A DNA stretch of 64,000 bases from AC-32 sp963788215 (GTDB taxonomy: Bacteria > Actinomycetota > Thermoleophilia > Gaiellales > Gaiellaceae), in the NCBI GenBank assembly GCA_963788215.1, contig CAWBFX010000003.1:1-64000 (forward strand), given 5' to 3'. Below are positions 28,619 through 36,503 of the stretch, in pieces; the stretch's first letter is position 1; each line of letters begins with the position of its first letter. Under the pieces are notes generated by a model that did not search any database, was not told the DNA's origin, and worked only from the letters and a program-made list of their open reading frames with translations. The position numbers and the translations under genes are program-made.

Positions 28619-29505
28619 AAGTCGGTCTTCGCGTAGTTCCAGATCTTGAGTTGCGAGACCGCGAACGTGCCCGCGCAGGTGTCGTTGCACCCGACGACGT
28701 CGTCCCAGCAGCGCACCTTGCGCATCCCGCACGTCACGCGCCCCCACCCCCGCTTGTGCGAGACGGCGACCACCTCGCCGTTCACGTAGAGCCGCAGTGT
28801 GTCCGTGCTGCCGGCGATCCCCTTCCGGTTCCAGACGGCCGCGACGTGGATCCACTGGCCGTTGAACTTCGAGATCGGGAAGCCGACGCCGTGGTCGGCA
28901 ATCGACCGGGCCCAGATGATGGGGGCATTCGGGACGTTCCGCCCGAAGAAGATCGAGAAGTGCAGGCGCGGATAACCGGCGTCGACGCGGTCCTGAACCT
29001 GAAGGTTCACGTCGCCGGCGCCGCCGAGGTTGTATCCGCCCGCGAAGATGCGGTGGGGGTTGTCGACGAACGGCTCGGGGTCTTTCTTCTGCCAGTACCA
29101 GGCCTCGATAGCGCCGTGCTCCGGGTTGAGGATCGACCTCCGTAGCTCGGCCGTGTGCACCCGCGCCTCCGGGAAGTACGGGCCTCCGCCGACCGTCGCC
29201 GCCGGGAAGCCCGACGGGCCGGGCACGAACGCGAGCTTGCCGGGAACGTCGATCGAGCAACGCCGACCGAAATGCGGCGCCCTGCGGTCGCGACAGTTGA
29301 AGAGGGCGAGGTTCGGCCCGGCGACGCTGTGCGTGACGTCGTAACGGCTCGCGAGGGTGTTGTAGAAGACGAGCCCCTTCGGCGTCGGCGGCGAGCTGGA
29401 ACGCGCGGAGCCCGCGCCGGTAAGAAGAACCGCCGCGATGCAAACGACCATCGCCGAACGGAGCACGACAGCAACCGTACGCCTCTCTCGTTTGGAAAGG
29501 ATCAC
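28615..29505 (-). CDS. Secreted LamG/concanavalin-like domain protein
   Basis: 296 aa from GTG 29505 (ILSKRERRTVAVVLRSAM...). A signal peptide covers about 1-36 (basic N-region, hydrophobic AMVVCIAAVLLTGAG, then ARS). The rest is a LamG-like jelly roll with GAIEAWYWQKKD, FNGQWIHVAAVWNRKG and LRLYVNGEVVA. Three or four Cys pairs in the C-terminal part (VTCGMRKVRCWDDVVGCNDTC) suggest disulfides. The ligand is unknown, probably carbohydrate. It lies just downstream of the FG-GAP gene on the same strand. Confidence 0.75.
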   Translation of the reverse strand: MILSKRERRTVAVVLRSAMVVCIAAVLLTGAGSARSSSPPTPKGLVFYNTLASRYDVTHSVAGPNLALFNCRDRRAPHFGRRCSIDVPGKLAFVPGPSGFPAATVGGGPYFPEARVHTAELRRSILNPEHGAIEAWYWQKKDPEPFVDNPHRIFAGGYNLGGAGDVNLQVQDRVDAGYPRLHFSIFFGRNVPNAPIIWARSIADHGVGFPISKFNGQWIHVAAVWNRKGIAGSTDTLRLYVNGEVVAVSHKRGWGRVTCGMRKVRCWDDVVGCNDTCAGTFAVSQLKIWNYAKTDF

Positions 29506-29543
29506 GATCTCGTGATAATTCGCGTCGAGCGAGGCTCGCCCGC

Positions 29544-30845
29544 TCACCGTCGCCCCTTGCTGACGACGAGGTCGACCTCTGGACCGCTCGGCCAGAACGC
29601 GCCGAAGCGTGGCTCCGCGGTCGCAACTCGTCCACGCGGGATGAGCGTCGAGCGGACACCGGTGATGTGGCCGACCCGACAGCCCGCGCGACGGAGGAGA
29701 GCTCTCGCCGCGGGCAGCGACTTGCCCCTGAAGCCGCGCACGCGGCAGACGCCAAGCGTGTTCGTCAGGACACCGACGAAACTGTGGTCGTAATTCGTGA
29801 CCGCGATATCGGCGCGGCCGTCGCCGTCGAGATCGTGGATTGCGACGTCGGCGCCGTCGTTGCCGCTTCCACCGACCTGATAGGTGCCGGGCGCGGCGAA
29901 CCGGCCGTCGCCGCGGTTGAGGAGGACGGAGACCGTGCTCGGGAAGCCATAGGACGTCTCGGCGGTGACGAGGTCGATCCTGCCGTCGCCGTCGACATCG
30001 CCGGCCGTCATCCATGCCGGGCAGTCGTCTCCGTGCTCAAGCTCACGCGGCGAACCGAAGCCGCCCTGCGTCCGGTCAAGCCAGAGCAACACGTTGCAGT
30101 CCTCCGTGACCGCGAGGTCAGGACGACCATTCCCGTTCAAGTCGGCGACGACGATCGCCGTCGCCGGGTTCTCGGTCTCGTACCCTCGCGTGTGCGGGAA
30201 GGTCCCGTCGCCTCGACCGACGAGCACCGCCACCGTCGTTTCCTGGCTGACCACGACGTCTGCTCGCCCGTCGCGCGTGACGTCCGCGACCTCAAGAGCA
30301 GAGGGGCCGTCGCCGACGGCCCGCTGAGTCTTGCGGACGAACGTTCCGTCACCCCGATTGAGAAGGATCGAGACGAAGCCGCCGTTGGGGGCGCTGTTCG
30401 CGACGGCGAGGTCCGGCGCGCCGTCGCCATTGAGGTCTCCCGTGGCGATCGCGAGGGGGTCCTTTCCTGCGCGATACCTGGTTGGGGGCCCAAAGGTCCC
30501 GTCGCCACGATTCCGAAGGATCGCGACAGCATTCGCCTGAGGGAGCGCAACTGCAACATCCGGCGCACCGTCGCCGTCGAGATCGGCCACCTTGACGCTG
30601 TAGGCCGAAGCGCCGACGCGATACTTGCGCTTGGGCTCAAAGGTGCCGCCGCTGCGCAGAAGCATGGACACGGTCGCCGACGCGTTCGCCGTGACGATGT
30701 CCGCCCGGCCGTCGCGATTCAGGTCGGCGACCGCCACGGACGTCGGTGAACGTCCGGTGGAGAAACGTGCTGCCGAGCGAAGGCAACGAGGCTCGTACCG
30801 AGCTCCCGGTCGCGAGCCGGCGCTGGAGCTCCTGCCGCGGCACAA
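29544..30845 (-). CDS. FG-GAP/VCBS beta-propeller protein with C-terminal PASTA-like domain, lacking a start of its own
   Basis: Up to 433 aa. Six or seven repeats of the form SVAVADLNRDGRADIVTAN with DxNxDGxxD calcium-binding loops make an integrin-alpha-like propeller. The last ~70 residues (FRGKSLPAARALLRRAGCRVGHI...VDLVVSKG) are a PASTA-like domain. Such proteins are normally exported, but there is no signal peptide: the frame simply opens inside the 3' end of the upstream TolB-like gene, 209 bp out of frame. Protein-like sequence begins about 30790. Best read as the downstream half of a frameshifted fusion, or a gene that lost its 5' end. Confidence 0.7.
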   Translation of the reverse strand: MCRGRSSSAGSRPGARYEPRCLRSAARFSTGRSPTSVAVADLNRDGRADIVTANASATVSMLLRSGGTFEPKRKYRVGASAYSVKVADLDGDGAPDVAVALPQANAVAILRNRGDGTFGPPTRYRAGKDPLAIATGDLNGDGAPDLAVANSAPNGGFVSILLNRGDGTFVRKTQRAVGDGPSALEVADVTRDGRADVVVSQETTVAVLVGRGDGTFPHTRGYETENPATAIVVADLNGNGRPDLAVTEDCNVLLWLDRTQGGFGSPRELEHGDDCPAWMTAGDVDGDGRIDLVTAETSYGFPSTVSVLLNRGDGRFAAPGTYQVGGSGNDGADVAIHDLDGDGRADIAVTNYDHSFVGVLTNTLGVCRVRGFRGKSLPAARALLRRAGCRVGHITGVRSTLIPRGRVATAEPRFGAFWPSGPEVDLVVSKGRR

Positions 30846-32997
30846 ACGCCAAGCGGCCTTCGCGCTCAGGAGTCGTGGACGTGTAGTAGAGGCCGCGATC
30901 GACGATCGCTGCTCCGACCGGCCCGTGACACGGCGTGAACGAGACGCTGCGGCCGTCGGCGAGGCGCACCACGGTGAGCGTCCATCCGCTGTGCAGCGCG
31001 ACCAGGCCGCCGGCCGCGCCGTTCACGATCGTGCCGAGCGGCCGAGAGCGCTGCGCGACCAGCCTTCCGCTGCCGACGTCATACGCCTCGAGCAGCCCGG
31101 CCCGGGCGACCACGAGCCGCTGCCCGTCGAGCAGGGCGTCCTGCAGCCGCCTCGTGTCGAGCGGAATCCTGCTCACGACGGCGCAGTGGTCGTTCACGAT
31201 CAGCTCGCCGCCCTTCCACGGGACGGCAAGCCTGCGGCCGTCGACCGAATCCGCGTCCTGGCGGCCCGGCAGCGCGCACCGGCGAGCGCCTCCGCCGGGA
31301 AGCGCGACGCGCACGTTCGACTCGACCGCGAAGACATCTCCGCGGCCGACGGGGTCGAAGGGCCGAAGGAACTCGTTGCCATAGTCCGAGCCGTCGTCTT
31401 CGTCGACGTACTTCGGGTCTGCTTTCGGCAGCCTCGCCGTATGTGTCTCGACGCCGCAGCCAGTGTTGCCACAACCGTTGCCGCCGAGCGACCAGCCGAC
31501 CATCTGCCCGGCGAGCGCGAGCTCGTACACGTCTGACTTGTCGTAGTCCTCGTAGCAAGGCGCGGCCAGCCGCTGCCAAACGCGCCGGATCCTCCCGGCA
31601 GTCGGAGTCCAGACCGAGATGTGCTCGCAGTCCGTTTCCGTCGAGCCGGACACGTAGGCCACCGAACCACCGTCGGCTGCGATGAGGCCGATCGGCTTCG
31701 CCGTCCCGAGCAGGCCCGGCCCGAGCACGCGGTCGCTCGGAGGATGAGGGCGAACCGGCGGTCGCGCGGGCGCGGCTCGCGCGAACCCGATCAGGTCGTT
31801 CGCCCCTGCGCGCGTGAGTCGGCGGGCGTCCGTTCCATCGGTCCGGACGCTCCAGATTTGCGCCGGGTCGTCGCCGGTCGTCGCGGGAAGGATAAGGCGC
31901 CTTCCGTCAGGCGACCACAGCGGAGCCGCGTACGACTCGGACGCCGCCTCGAGCCCATGCACACGCGTCCTCCGACCATCCAGCGTCACCACGACCAGCT
32001 TCGAGCCGACCGTGATCGCTAGATGCGTACTGTCGGGAGACCACGAGTAGGAGGCCCCCTCTTCCTCGCCGGCCGGCCCTACGCGTCGGCGCCCCGTGCC
32101 GTCCGGCCGAATGACCCAGACGCCGAGGCGTCGCAGCGCGGCGCGGCGCGCTTTCTCGGAATCACAGTACGGACAGCCGAGCGTCTGGTATGCGACCCGG
32201 CGGCCGTCGGGTGACCACGCCGCGCCTGTGCAGGTCCTGTCCAGGAGCATAGGCCGCTGCGTCTCCAGGACGCGGACGACCCGCTCGGCCGCCGAAAGCG
32301 CAGGCGTTCGGACGACGGCACAGCCGTTCTTGATCTGGAAGAGCACGGATTGTCCATCGGGGGAGAACTGCGGATGGCCGCACCTGCCCCGGATCCTGGC
32401 CCGCGGCTCGCCAAAGGGTTCCACGGCCACAGCACAGCCTCTGTGCGTGGCAAACGCGAGGAGGCTTCCATCGTGTGACCAGGTCGCCGAGGCGGCGCGT
32501 CCGAGTCGGTGCGGGTGCCGTCCGTCCGAGTCGACAACGACGAGCTGAGGGTGTTCATCGCGGTCGGAGCGCGTGATCGCGACCCTGTCGCCGCCGGGAG
32601 CCAGCTCCGCTGATCCGTGCTGCTCCTGGTGCGCCTTCAGGACAAGCCTGAGATGTGTTCCATCAGAGCGAGAGGTGAAGATCGCGCCGTGCTCGTTCTG
32701 GTACGCGATAGTGCTGCCATCCGCAGAGACGTCCAAAGGCGTCAGGTGACTCTCCGTTCCCAGAAGGCTCGTCAGGCGCGAGCCGTTCGGGCGCACGACG
32801 TAGGTCTGACCGGCCCACGTGTACTCGGTGCCGTCGCGATTGCTCGAGAGCACGAGCCACGAGGAAGGCGCCGCGCCGGCCGAAGCCTTCGCCGGCAATG
32901 CATGTCGCCAGACGGCGACGGCAGCAAGCGCGCTCACCGCCACAGCGAGGAGAGCGATCATCATGTGGCGCTTCGAGCGCAGGTGCTGGGCTTTCAC
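30637..32997 (-). CDS. Membrane-anchored TolB/WD40-like beta-propeller protein
   Basis: 786 aa from GTG 32997 (GAAGGAG six bases upstream). A single N-terminal membrane segment (MMIALLAVAVSALAAVAVW) is followed by TolB-like blades with repeated WSPDG/FSPDG motifs (TWSHDGSLLAF, QFSPDGQSVLF, AWSPDGRRVAYQT, LWSPDGRRLIL) and a second propeller-like half with many Cys. The last ~50 codons are Arg/Gly-rich and overlap the FG-GAP frame, suggesting the natural protein leaves this frame near 30800. Function unknown, probably an extracytoplasmic scaffold. An MtrA-like box lies 70-90 bp upstream. Confidence 0.8.
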   Translation of the reverse strand: MKAQHLRSKRHMMIALLAVAVSALAAVAVWRHALPAKASAGAAPSSWLVLSSNRDGTEYTWAGQTYVVRPNGSRLTSLLGTESHLTPLDVSADGSTIAYQNEHGAIFTSRSDGTHLRLVLKAHQEQHGSAELAPGGDRVAITRSDRDEHPQLVVVDSDGRHPHRLGRAASATWSHDGSLLAFATHRGCAVAVEPFGEPRARIRGRCGHPQFSPDGQSVLFQIKNGCAVVRTPALSAAERVVRVLETQRPMLLDRTCTGAAWSPDGRRVAYQTLGCPYCDSEKARRAALRRLGVWVIRPDGTGRRRVGPAGEEEGASYSWSPDSTHLAITVGSKLVVVTLDGRRTRVHGLEAASESYAAPLWSPDGRRLILPATTGDDPAQIWSVRTDGTDARRLTRAGANDLIGFARAAPARPPVRPHPPSDRVLGPGLLGTAKPIGLIAADGGSVAYVSGSTETDCEHISVWTPTAGRIRRVWQRLAAPCYEDYDKSDVYELALAGQMVGWSLGGNGCGNTGCGVETHTARLPKADPKYVDEDDGSDYGNEFLRPFDPVGRGDVFAVESNVRVALPGGGARRCALPGRQDADSVDGRRLAVPWKGGELIVNDHCAVVSRIPLDTRRLQDALLDGQRLVVARAGLLEAYDVGSGRLVAQRSRPLGTIVNGAAGGLVALHSGWTLTVVRLADGRSVSFTPCHGPVGAAIVDRGLYYTSTTPEREGRLAFVPRQELQRRLATGSSVRASLPSLGSTFLHRTFTDVRGGRRPESRRPGGHRHGERVGDRVHASAQRRHL

Positions 32998-33065
32998 GGC
33001 GGCTCCTTCCTTCTGGTCAGCCAGTCGATCCTCCGCCCACTCTGCAACGCGCCGGTCACGCTTCA

Positions 33066-33091
33066 GTAACGGTTCGGTAACAGGCGGTACC
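33066..33091. promoter_or_regulatory. OmpR/MtrA-type direct repeat, site 1
   Basis: GTAAC (33066), GTAAC (33077) and GTACC (33087) recur at 11- and 10-bp steps, i.e. on one face of the helix, between the divergent TolB-like and GNAT genes. The layout matches binding sites of winged-helix response regulators. The same GTARC-N6-GTNAS pattern recurs at 33852 and 43232. Confidence 0.45.
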
Positions 33092-33099
33092 TTCTCCTC

Positions 33100-33855
33100 G
33101 TGCTGCGCGAGGTCGCCGAATATCCGAACTCCTTCAGCCCACTCGGCGAGAACGAGGAGCGGATAGAGACCGAGCGCTACACGCTCTGCATCGGTGCGGG
33201 CTCGACGTGGAACACGGTGCAGCGGCAGCGGTTCGGGCTCGAGCAGGTCGACGAGGTGCTCGCCGAGGTGCGGGCGGCGTTGCGTGATCGCGGCCGGAAA
33301 CAGACACAGTGGGAGGTGGGCAGCTCTGCGCCCGAGGGTCTGGTGGACGCTCTGCTCGAGCGCGGAGTCGAGCGCGAGAAGGATCCGTACGCCGTGGCGC
33401 TCGTTCTCAGGCAAGAACCGCCGCCGATCGCCCCGGTGTTCACAGCGCGCGAGATCGAGTCGCTCGAGGAGATGGAGGCAGCGATGGCCGTCCAGTGGGA
33501 GGCTTTCGAGGCGACGTCGGAGGAGATCGAGGAGGCGCGGGGCCTCCTTCCGGAGCGCTTTCGCCAGCGCCTCTACCTTCGCCACGCCGTCTGGCTGGAC
33601 GGCGAGATCGTCTGCACCGGAACGGCGGCGGCGACCGAGCACGGTTTGCTCCTCTACGGCGGCGCCACGAAGGTGAAGGCCCGCGGCCGCGGCGCCTACC
33701 GCGCGCTGATCCGGGCACGCTGGGACGACGCGGTCTCGCTCGGGACGCCGGCATTGATCACACAGGGCGGCTCGATGTCGCGGCCGATCCTGGAGCGGCT
33801 CGGCTTCCAGCGCGTCGGCGAGGTGCACATGCTGCTCGACAGGTTCGATCCGTAG
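33100..33855 (+). CDS. GNAT-family acetyltransferase
   Basis: 251 aa with an atypical N-terminal half (the first ~115 residues appear to be a degenerate GNAT or oligomerisation domain) and a C-terminal GNAT domain. Motif A is in LYGGATKVKARGRGAYRALIRARWDDA (R/Q-x-x-G-x-A-like acetyl-CoA loop) and motif B in GSMSRPILERLGFQRVGEVHML. It transfers acetyl from acetyl-CoA to an unknown amine. The GTG start at 33100 has no strong ribosome binding site. Divergent from the TolB-like gene and possibly under the same box. Confidence 0.82.
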   Translation: MLREVAEYPNSFSPLGENEERIETERYTLCIGAGSTWNTVQRQRFGLEQVDEVLAEVRAALRDRGRKQTQWEVGSSAPEGLVDALLERGVEREKDPYAVALVLRQEPPPIAPVFTAREIESLEEMEAAMAVQWEAFEATSEEIEEARGLLPERFRQRLYLRHAVWLDGEIVCTGTAAATEHGLLLYGGATKVKARGRGAYRALIRARWDDAVSLGTPALITQGGSMSRPILERLGFQRVGEVHMLLDRFDP

Positions 33856-33867
33856 CGGAACCGTTAC
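33852..33867. promoter_or_regulatory. OmpR/MtrA-type direct repeat, site 2
   Basis: GTAGC-GGAACC-GTTAC, an 11-bp step, about 65 bp upstream of the secreted protein at 33933. Same architecture as sites at 33066 and 43232. Confidence 0.35.
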
Positions 33868-33932
33868 GAGGCTGTCGCGGGCCTGTTGCCCAGCCTCTCG
33901 AGGATGAGCGTGTCATCGAACTGGAGGCACCC

Positions 33933-34364
33933 ATGAAGGTCACGCTCCTCATCTGCACCGCCGCCGCCCTCGCGTTCTCCGCCTCGGCCGCGGCCCGCGT
34001 CCTCCCCGGTTTCAACTCGCCGACCGGGAACATCAAGTGCTACTACAACCCGCATGGGCTCTCCCAGCGCGGCTTCTCCCAGGTCGTGCGGTGCGGGCTC
34101 GACCACGCCGACTACGCGACGAGGCTGCAGAGCTACTGCGAGGCCGGCGACTGGCACGGGTTCACGCTCACGCCCACCGGCCGGCCACTGCTCTACTGCC
34201 CCGCCGGCGCCAGCGGCGACCGCGTCGACTACCGGACGCTCGAGTACGGGACGACCCGCCAGCTCGGACAGTTCGTCTGCACCTCCCGCAACACCGGCGT
34301 CACCTGCGTCAACCGGCACGGCCACGGCCTGTTCGTCTCGCGCCAGTCGTACCGGCTCTGGTAG
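33933..34364 (+). CDS. Small secreted Cys-rich protein (DUF6636-like)
   Basis: 143 aa. A clear signal peptide (KVTLLICTAAALAFSASAAA, residues 2-21) precedes LPGFNSPTGNIKCYYNP, a start I recall from uncharacterised actinobacterial exported proteins. Six Cys in the mature part suggest three disulfides; the C-terminus TCVNRHGHGLFVSRQSYRLW is also typical of the group. No catalytic motif. GGAGG lies seven bases upstream of the ATG. The hairpin at 34381 follows the stop. Confidence 0.8.
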   Translation: MKVTLLICTAAALAFSASAAARVLPGFNSPTGNIKCYYNPHGLSQRGFSQVVRCGLDHADYATRLQSYCEAGDWHGFTLTPTGRPLLYCPAGASGDRVDYRTLEYGTTRQLGQFVCTSRNTGVTCVNRHGHGLFVSRQSYRLW

Positions 34365-34380
34365 CGGCTCGCTCTCCCCG

Positions 34381-34408
34381 CCGAGAGCGTCCTGCGGGGC
34401 GCTCTCGG
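34381..34408 (+). terminator. Strong GC hairpin after the secreted-protein gene
   Basis: CCGAGAGCG and CGCTCTCGG form a perfect 9-bp stem around a 10-nt loop. No T-tract follows, so termination is only inferred from position between the stop at 34364 and the opposing tRNA. Confidence 0.45.
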
Positions 34409-34460
34409 CTAACGCCCGAGACTGATGACGAGGTCGACCTTCTTCCCGTTGCGCCACACG
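34409..34460 (-). pseudogene. Orphan 3' end of a PASTA-domain gene, cut off at tRNA-Cys
   Basis: Reading leftward directly after tRNA-Cys, an open frame ends in GVWRNGKKVDLVISLGR-stop. This is the typical last strand of PASTA-like domains (compare VDLVVSKGRR at the end of the 29544 gene). Nothing before it is protein-like, because the upstream bases are the tRNA. Interpreted as the leftover 3' end of a longer gene whose body was removed or displaced at the tRNA. Confidence 0.55.
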
Positions 34461-34474
34461 CCGCACAGGCCTAG

Positions 34475-34545
34475 AGGCGCCGACCAGATTCGAACTGGTG
34501 TACGAGGCTTTGCAGGCCTCTGCCTAACCTCTCGGCCACGGCGCC
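34475..34545 (-). tRNA. tRNA-Cys (GCA)
   Basis: 71-nt cloverleaf on the minus strand. Acceptor GGCGCCG/CGGCGCC, D-arm with GAGAGGTTAGGC, anticodon arm GAGGCC-TGCAAA-GCCTC with anticodon GCA, and T-arm ACCAGTTCGAATCTGGT. The discriminator is U and the CCA end is not encoded. Confidence 0.97.
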
Positions 34546-34603
34546 GCGGCGACCATCGTAGCGTCGTGGGTTCCTCGCTCCCGTCCGCGGGTAGTGGCCG
34601 AAC

Positions 34604-35236
34604 ATGCCCAGGCAGCTCTCGCTCGACGAGACCGCGGCGCCGCTCGTTCCCGACCGGCCGAGCCTGAAGAAGCTGAAGGAAGCGGCGGCCGGCTGCACCG
34701 CCTGCCCGCTGCACGAGACCGGCACGCAGACCGTCTTCGGCGAGGGCTCGACCAAGGCGCGCGTCGTCTTCGTCGGCGAGCAGCCCGGCGACCAGGAGGA
34801 CCAGCAGGGCAAGCCGTTCGTCGGACCTGCGGGCAAGCTGCTCGACAAGGCGCTCGAGGACGCCGGCATCGACCGGTCGCAGGTCTACGTCACCAACGCC
34901 GTCAAGCACTTCAAGTGGCAGGCGCGGGGCAAGCGGCGCATCCACCAGAAGCCGAACTGGTCCGAGATCGCCGCGTGCCGGCCCTGGCTCGAGGCCGAGC
35001 TCGAGGTGATCGAGCCGCGCGTGCTCGTCTGTCTCGGCGCGACCGCGGCGCAGGCGCTCCTCGGCCGCGACTTTCGCGTCTCGCGGCAGCGCGGGGAGCT
35101 CGTCGAGTCCGATCTCGCGGACAACGTGATCGCGACGGTCCACCCCAGCTCGATCCTGCGCGCGGACGCCGAGACGCGCGACCTCGAGTACCAGGCGCTC
35201 GTCAGAGACCTCGAGGTCGTCGCGAAGCTTATTTAG
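34604..35236 (+). CDS. udgX: UdgX-type uracil-DNA glycosylase (family 4-like, Fe-S)
   Basis: 210 aa. Family-4 UDG signatures: Fe-S cysteines in GCTACPL and IAACRPWL, motif A GEQPGDQEDQQGKPFVGPAG and C-terminal motif HPSSILR. The insertion GKRRIH at about residues 109-114 is the KRRIH loop that defines UdgX, in which the His forms a covalent bond to the abasic sugar after uracil removal. The product is therefore expected to lock onto uracil-containing DNA rather than turn over. ATG at 34604. Its 3' end overlaps the convergent small membrane protein by 4 bp. Confidence 0.93.
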   Translation: MPRQLSLDETAAPLVPDRPSLKKLKEAAAGCTACPLHETGTQTVFGEGSTKARVVFVGEQPGDQEDQQGKPFVGPAGKLLDKALEDAGIDRSQVYVTNAVKHFKWQARGKRRIHQKPNWSEIAACRPWLEAELEVIEPRVLVCLGATAAQALLGRDFRVSRQRGELVESDLADNVIATVHPSSILRADAETRDLEYQALVRDLEVVAKLI

Positions 35237-35451
35237 AGAAGGTCCAGGTCGTCTTCGTCCGGCTCATCCCGGTACCGGTGGCGGTAGGCGAAGAAGCCTC
35301 CGACCGCCAGTGGGATGGCCAGTAGCAGCCAGGGGTCCGTCCAGGCCGTGGAAAGCCAGAGCGCGGCTGCCGTGGCGGCCGCGCTCCAGCGAAGCGCCCG
35401 CTGCTCGCGGGCAGTGAGGTTCGAATACAGGTCGCTCAGGTCGCTGAACAT
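35233..35451 (-). CDS. Small membrane protein next to the Flp pilin
   Basis: 72 aa. An N-terminal amphipathic segment (FSDLSDLYSNLTAREQRALRW), two closely spaced hydrophobic helices (about 22-34 and 38-55) and an acidic C-terminus (DEPDEDDLDLL). No family is recognised. It starts two bases after the pilin stop on the same strand, so it is probably co-expressed with the pilin. Function unknown. Confidence 0.7.
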   Translation of the reverse strand: MFSDLSDLYSNLTAREQRALRWSAAATAAALWLSTAWTDPWLLLAIPLAVGGFFAYRHRYRDEPDEDDLDLL

Positions 35452-35453
35452 GA

Positions 35454-35645
35454 CTACAGGATGCCCGCCACGTTCTCGATCGCACTCCGGACGTTGTCCG
35501 AGAGAAGCGTGATCGCTGCGACCACCGCGAGCGTGATGACGGCAAGAACAACACCGTACTCGGCCATCGTCTGCCCGTCCTCGCGGCGAAGAGCGCCGGC
35601 CGCGTTAGCGGCGAACGCCTGCGTATAGGCGAAAAGCTTGAGCAC
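35454..35645 (-). CDS. Flp/Fap-type pilin subunit
   Basis: 63 aa. A basic leader ends at RREDGQTMAEYGVVLAVITLAVV: the G|QTMAEY prepilin-peptidase site with Glu and Tyr at mature positions 4-5 and the hydrophobic N-terminal helix are diagnostic of Flp (type IVb, Tad) pilins. A strong AGGGAGGTGAA ribosome binding site precedes the ATG. No Tad machinery (CpaA-F, TadBC) is nearby. The 180 bp upstream shows a GATTATCC stretch but no confident promoter or riboswitch. Confidence 0.93.
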   Translation of the reverse strand: MLKLFAYTQAFAANAAGALRREDGQTMAEYGVVLAVITLAVVAAITLLSDNVRSAIENVAGIL

Positions 35646-35826
35646 AGTTCACCTCCCTTCTCGTCGTCGGGGAGGGTCGTCTGCTCGGTTGTGAAGTTCG
35701 GGGCGGTGCTGTTGCTCCACGCCGCGATCCCTCCGTCTGCCTCTGCGTCTGGCGGGGCCGCACCGCACTGTGTGTTGAAACGGATAATCGGCCCCTCGGC
35801 GGAGCCCTCCGTATCCCTCGGAGGAG

Positions 35827-36438
35827 CTATTCGACGGGCTGAATCGCGCGCTCCGTGACCACGTCGAGCAGCGCATCGGCCACGGTGCCCACCGTCGTGA
35901 GCGCGCTGACGCCGATGAGCTGCTCGTGGCGCGGCTCCAACGGAAGCGAGTCGAGCAAGTCGTGGAGCTCCGCCGCATGGACCGCATCGAGGCGCGAGTG
36001 CAGGAGGAGCTGGCGGAAACCTTCGCGGGGCAGCCCCGTCGCCACGATCAGCCGTTCGACCGCGTCGCGGCGCGTGTGACAGGCCTCGAGCTCGAGGAAG
36101 CCCAGCACTGCGACCGGGTGGTCGTCGCGGATGCGCGCGCCCTCCGTGCTGACGAGCGCGTCGATCTTGTCGGTCGGGGCCTCGGCGACGAGCCGTTCCG
36201 GGTCCTCGCCGAGGGCGCGCAGGTCGTCGAGCACCGCGCCGCCCGGATCCTCGTGGTGCGTCTCCTCGACGAGGTGGCGGTCGAGATAGCGCGCGAGGCC
36301 CTTGGAGACGTCGTCGTCGCGCTCGCGGGCTCGCGCGAGCGCCAGCTCCATCAGCTCGAGCATGGCGCAGGTGACGTGGTAGCCGGCGGCGAGGTAGCGC
36401 GGGTAGATCTCCGCGGCGCGTGGGTGTTCGAGCAGCAT
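35827..36438 (-). CDS. Haem-oxygenase-like iron-containing redox enzyme
   Basis: At least 203 aa, all-helical. The pattern EHPRAAEIYPRYLAAGYH, VEETHHEDPGG (Glu/His ligands), FLELEACHTRRDAVE and SRLDAVHAAELHDLLDSLPL fits the haem-oxygenase-like di-iron oxidase superfamily (PqqC/TenA fold; members include UndA, BesC and CADD). Coding-like sequence (RLRQKIELVEPLIGLPG) continues upstream of the ATG at 36438. The family N-terminal helix is there, so the real start may be a CTG at 36507 that overlaps the TGA of the 70-aa gene. Substrate unknown; the neighbouring peptide is a candidate. Confidence 0.78.
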   Translation of the reverse strand: MLLEHPRAAEIYPRYLAAGYHVTCAMLELMELALARARERDDDVSKGLARYLDRHLVEETHHEDPGGAVLDDLRALGEDPERLVAEAPTDKIDALVSTEGARIRDDHPVAVLGFLELEACHTRRDAVERLIVATGLPREGFRQLLLHSRLDAVHAAELHDLLDSLPLEPRHEQLIGVSALTTVGTVADALLDVVTERAIQPVE

Positions 36439-36503
36439 CCGGCCGGGGAGCCCGATGAGCGGCTCGACCAGCTCGATCTTCTGCCGAAGCCTTGCGCTAG
36501 GGG

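Noticed and set aside
35806..35824. CCTCCG/CGGAGG hairpin after the haem-oxygenase-like gene
   Set aside because: Six-bp stem without a T-tract; too weak to call a terminator.
35646..35826. c-di-GMP (GEMM) riboswitch upstream of the Flp pilin
   Set aside because: The conserved GEMM core (GGACGCAAAG-type) is absent; only weak GC hairpins are present.
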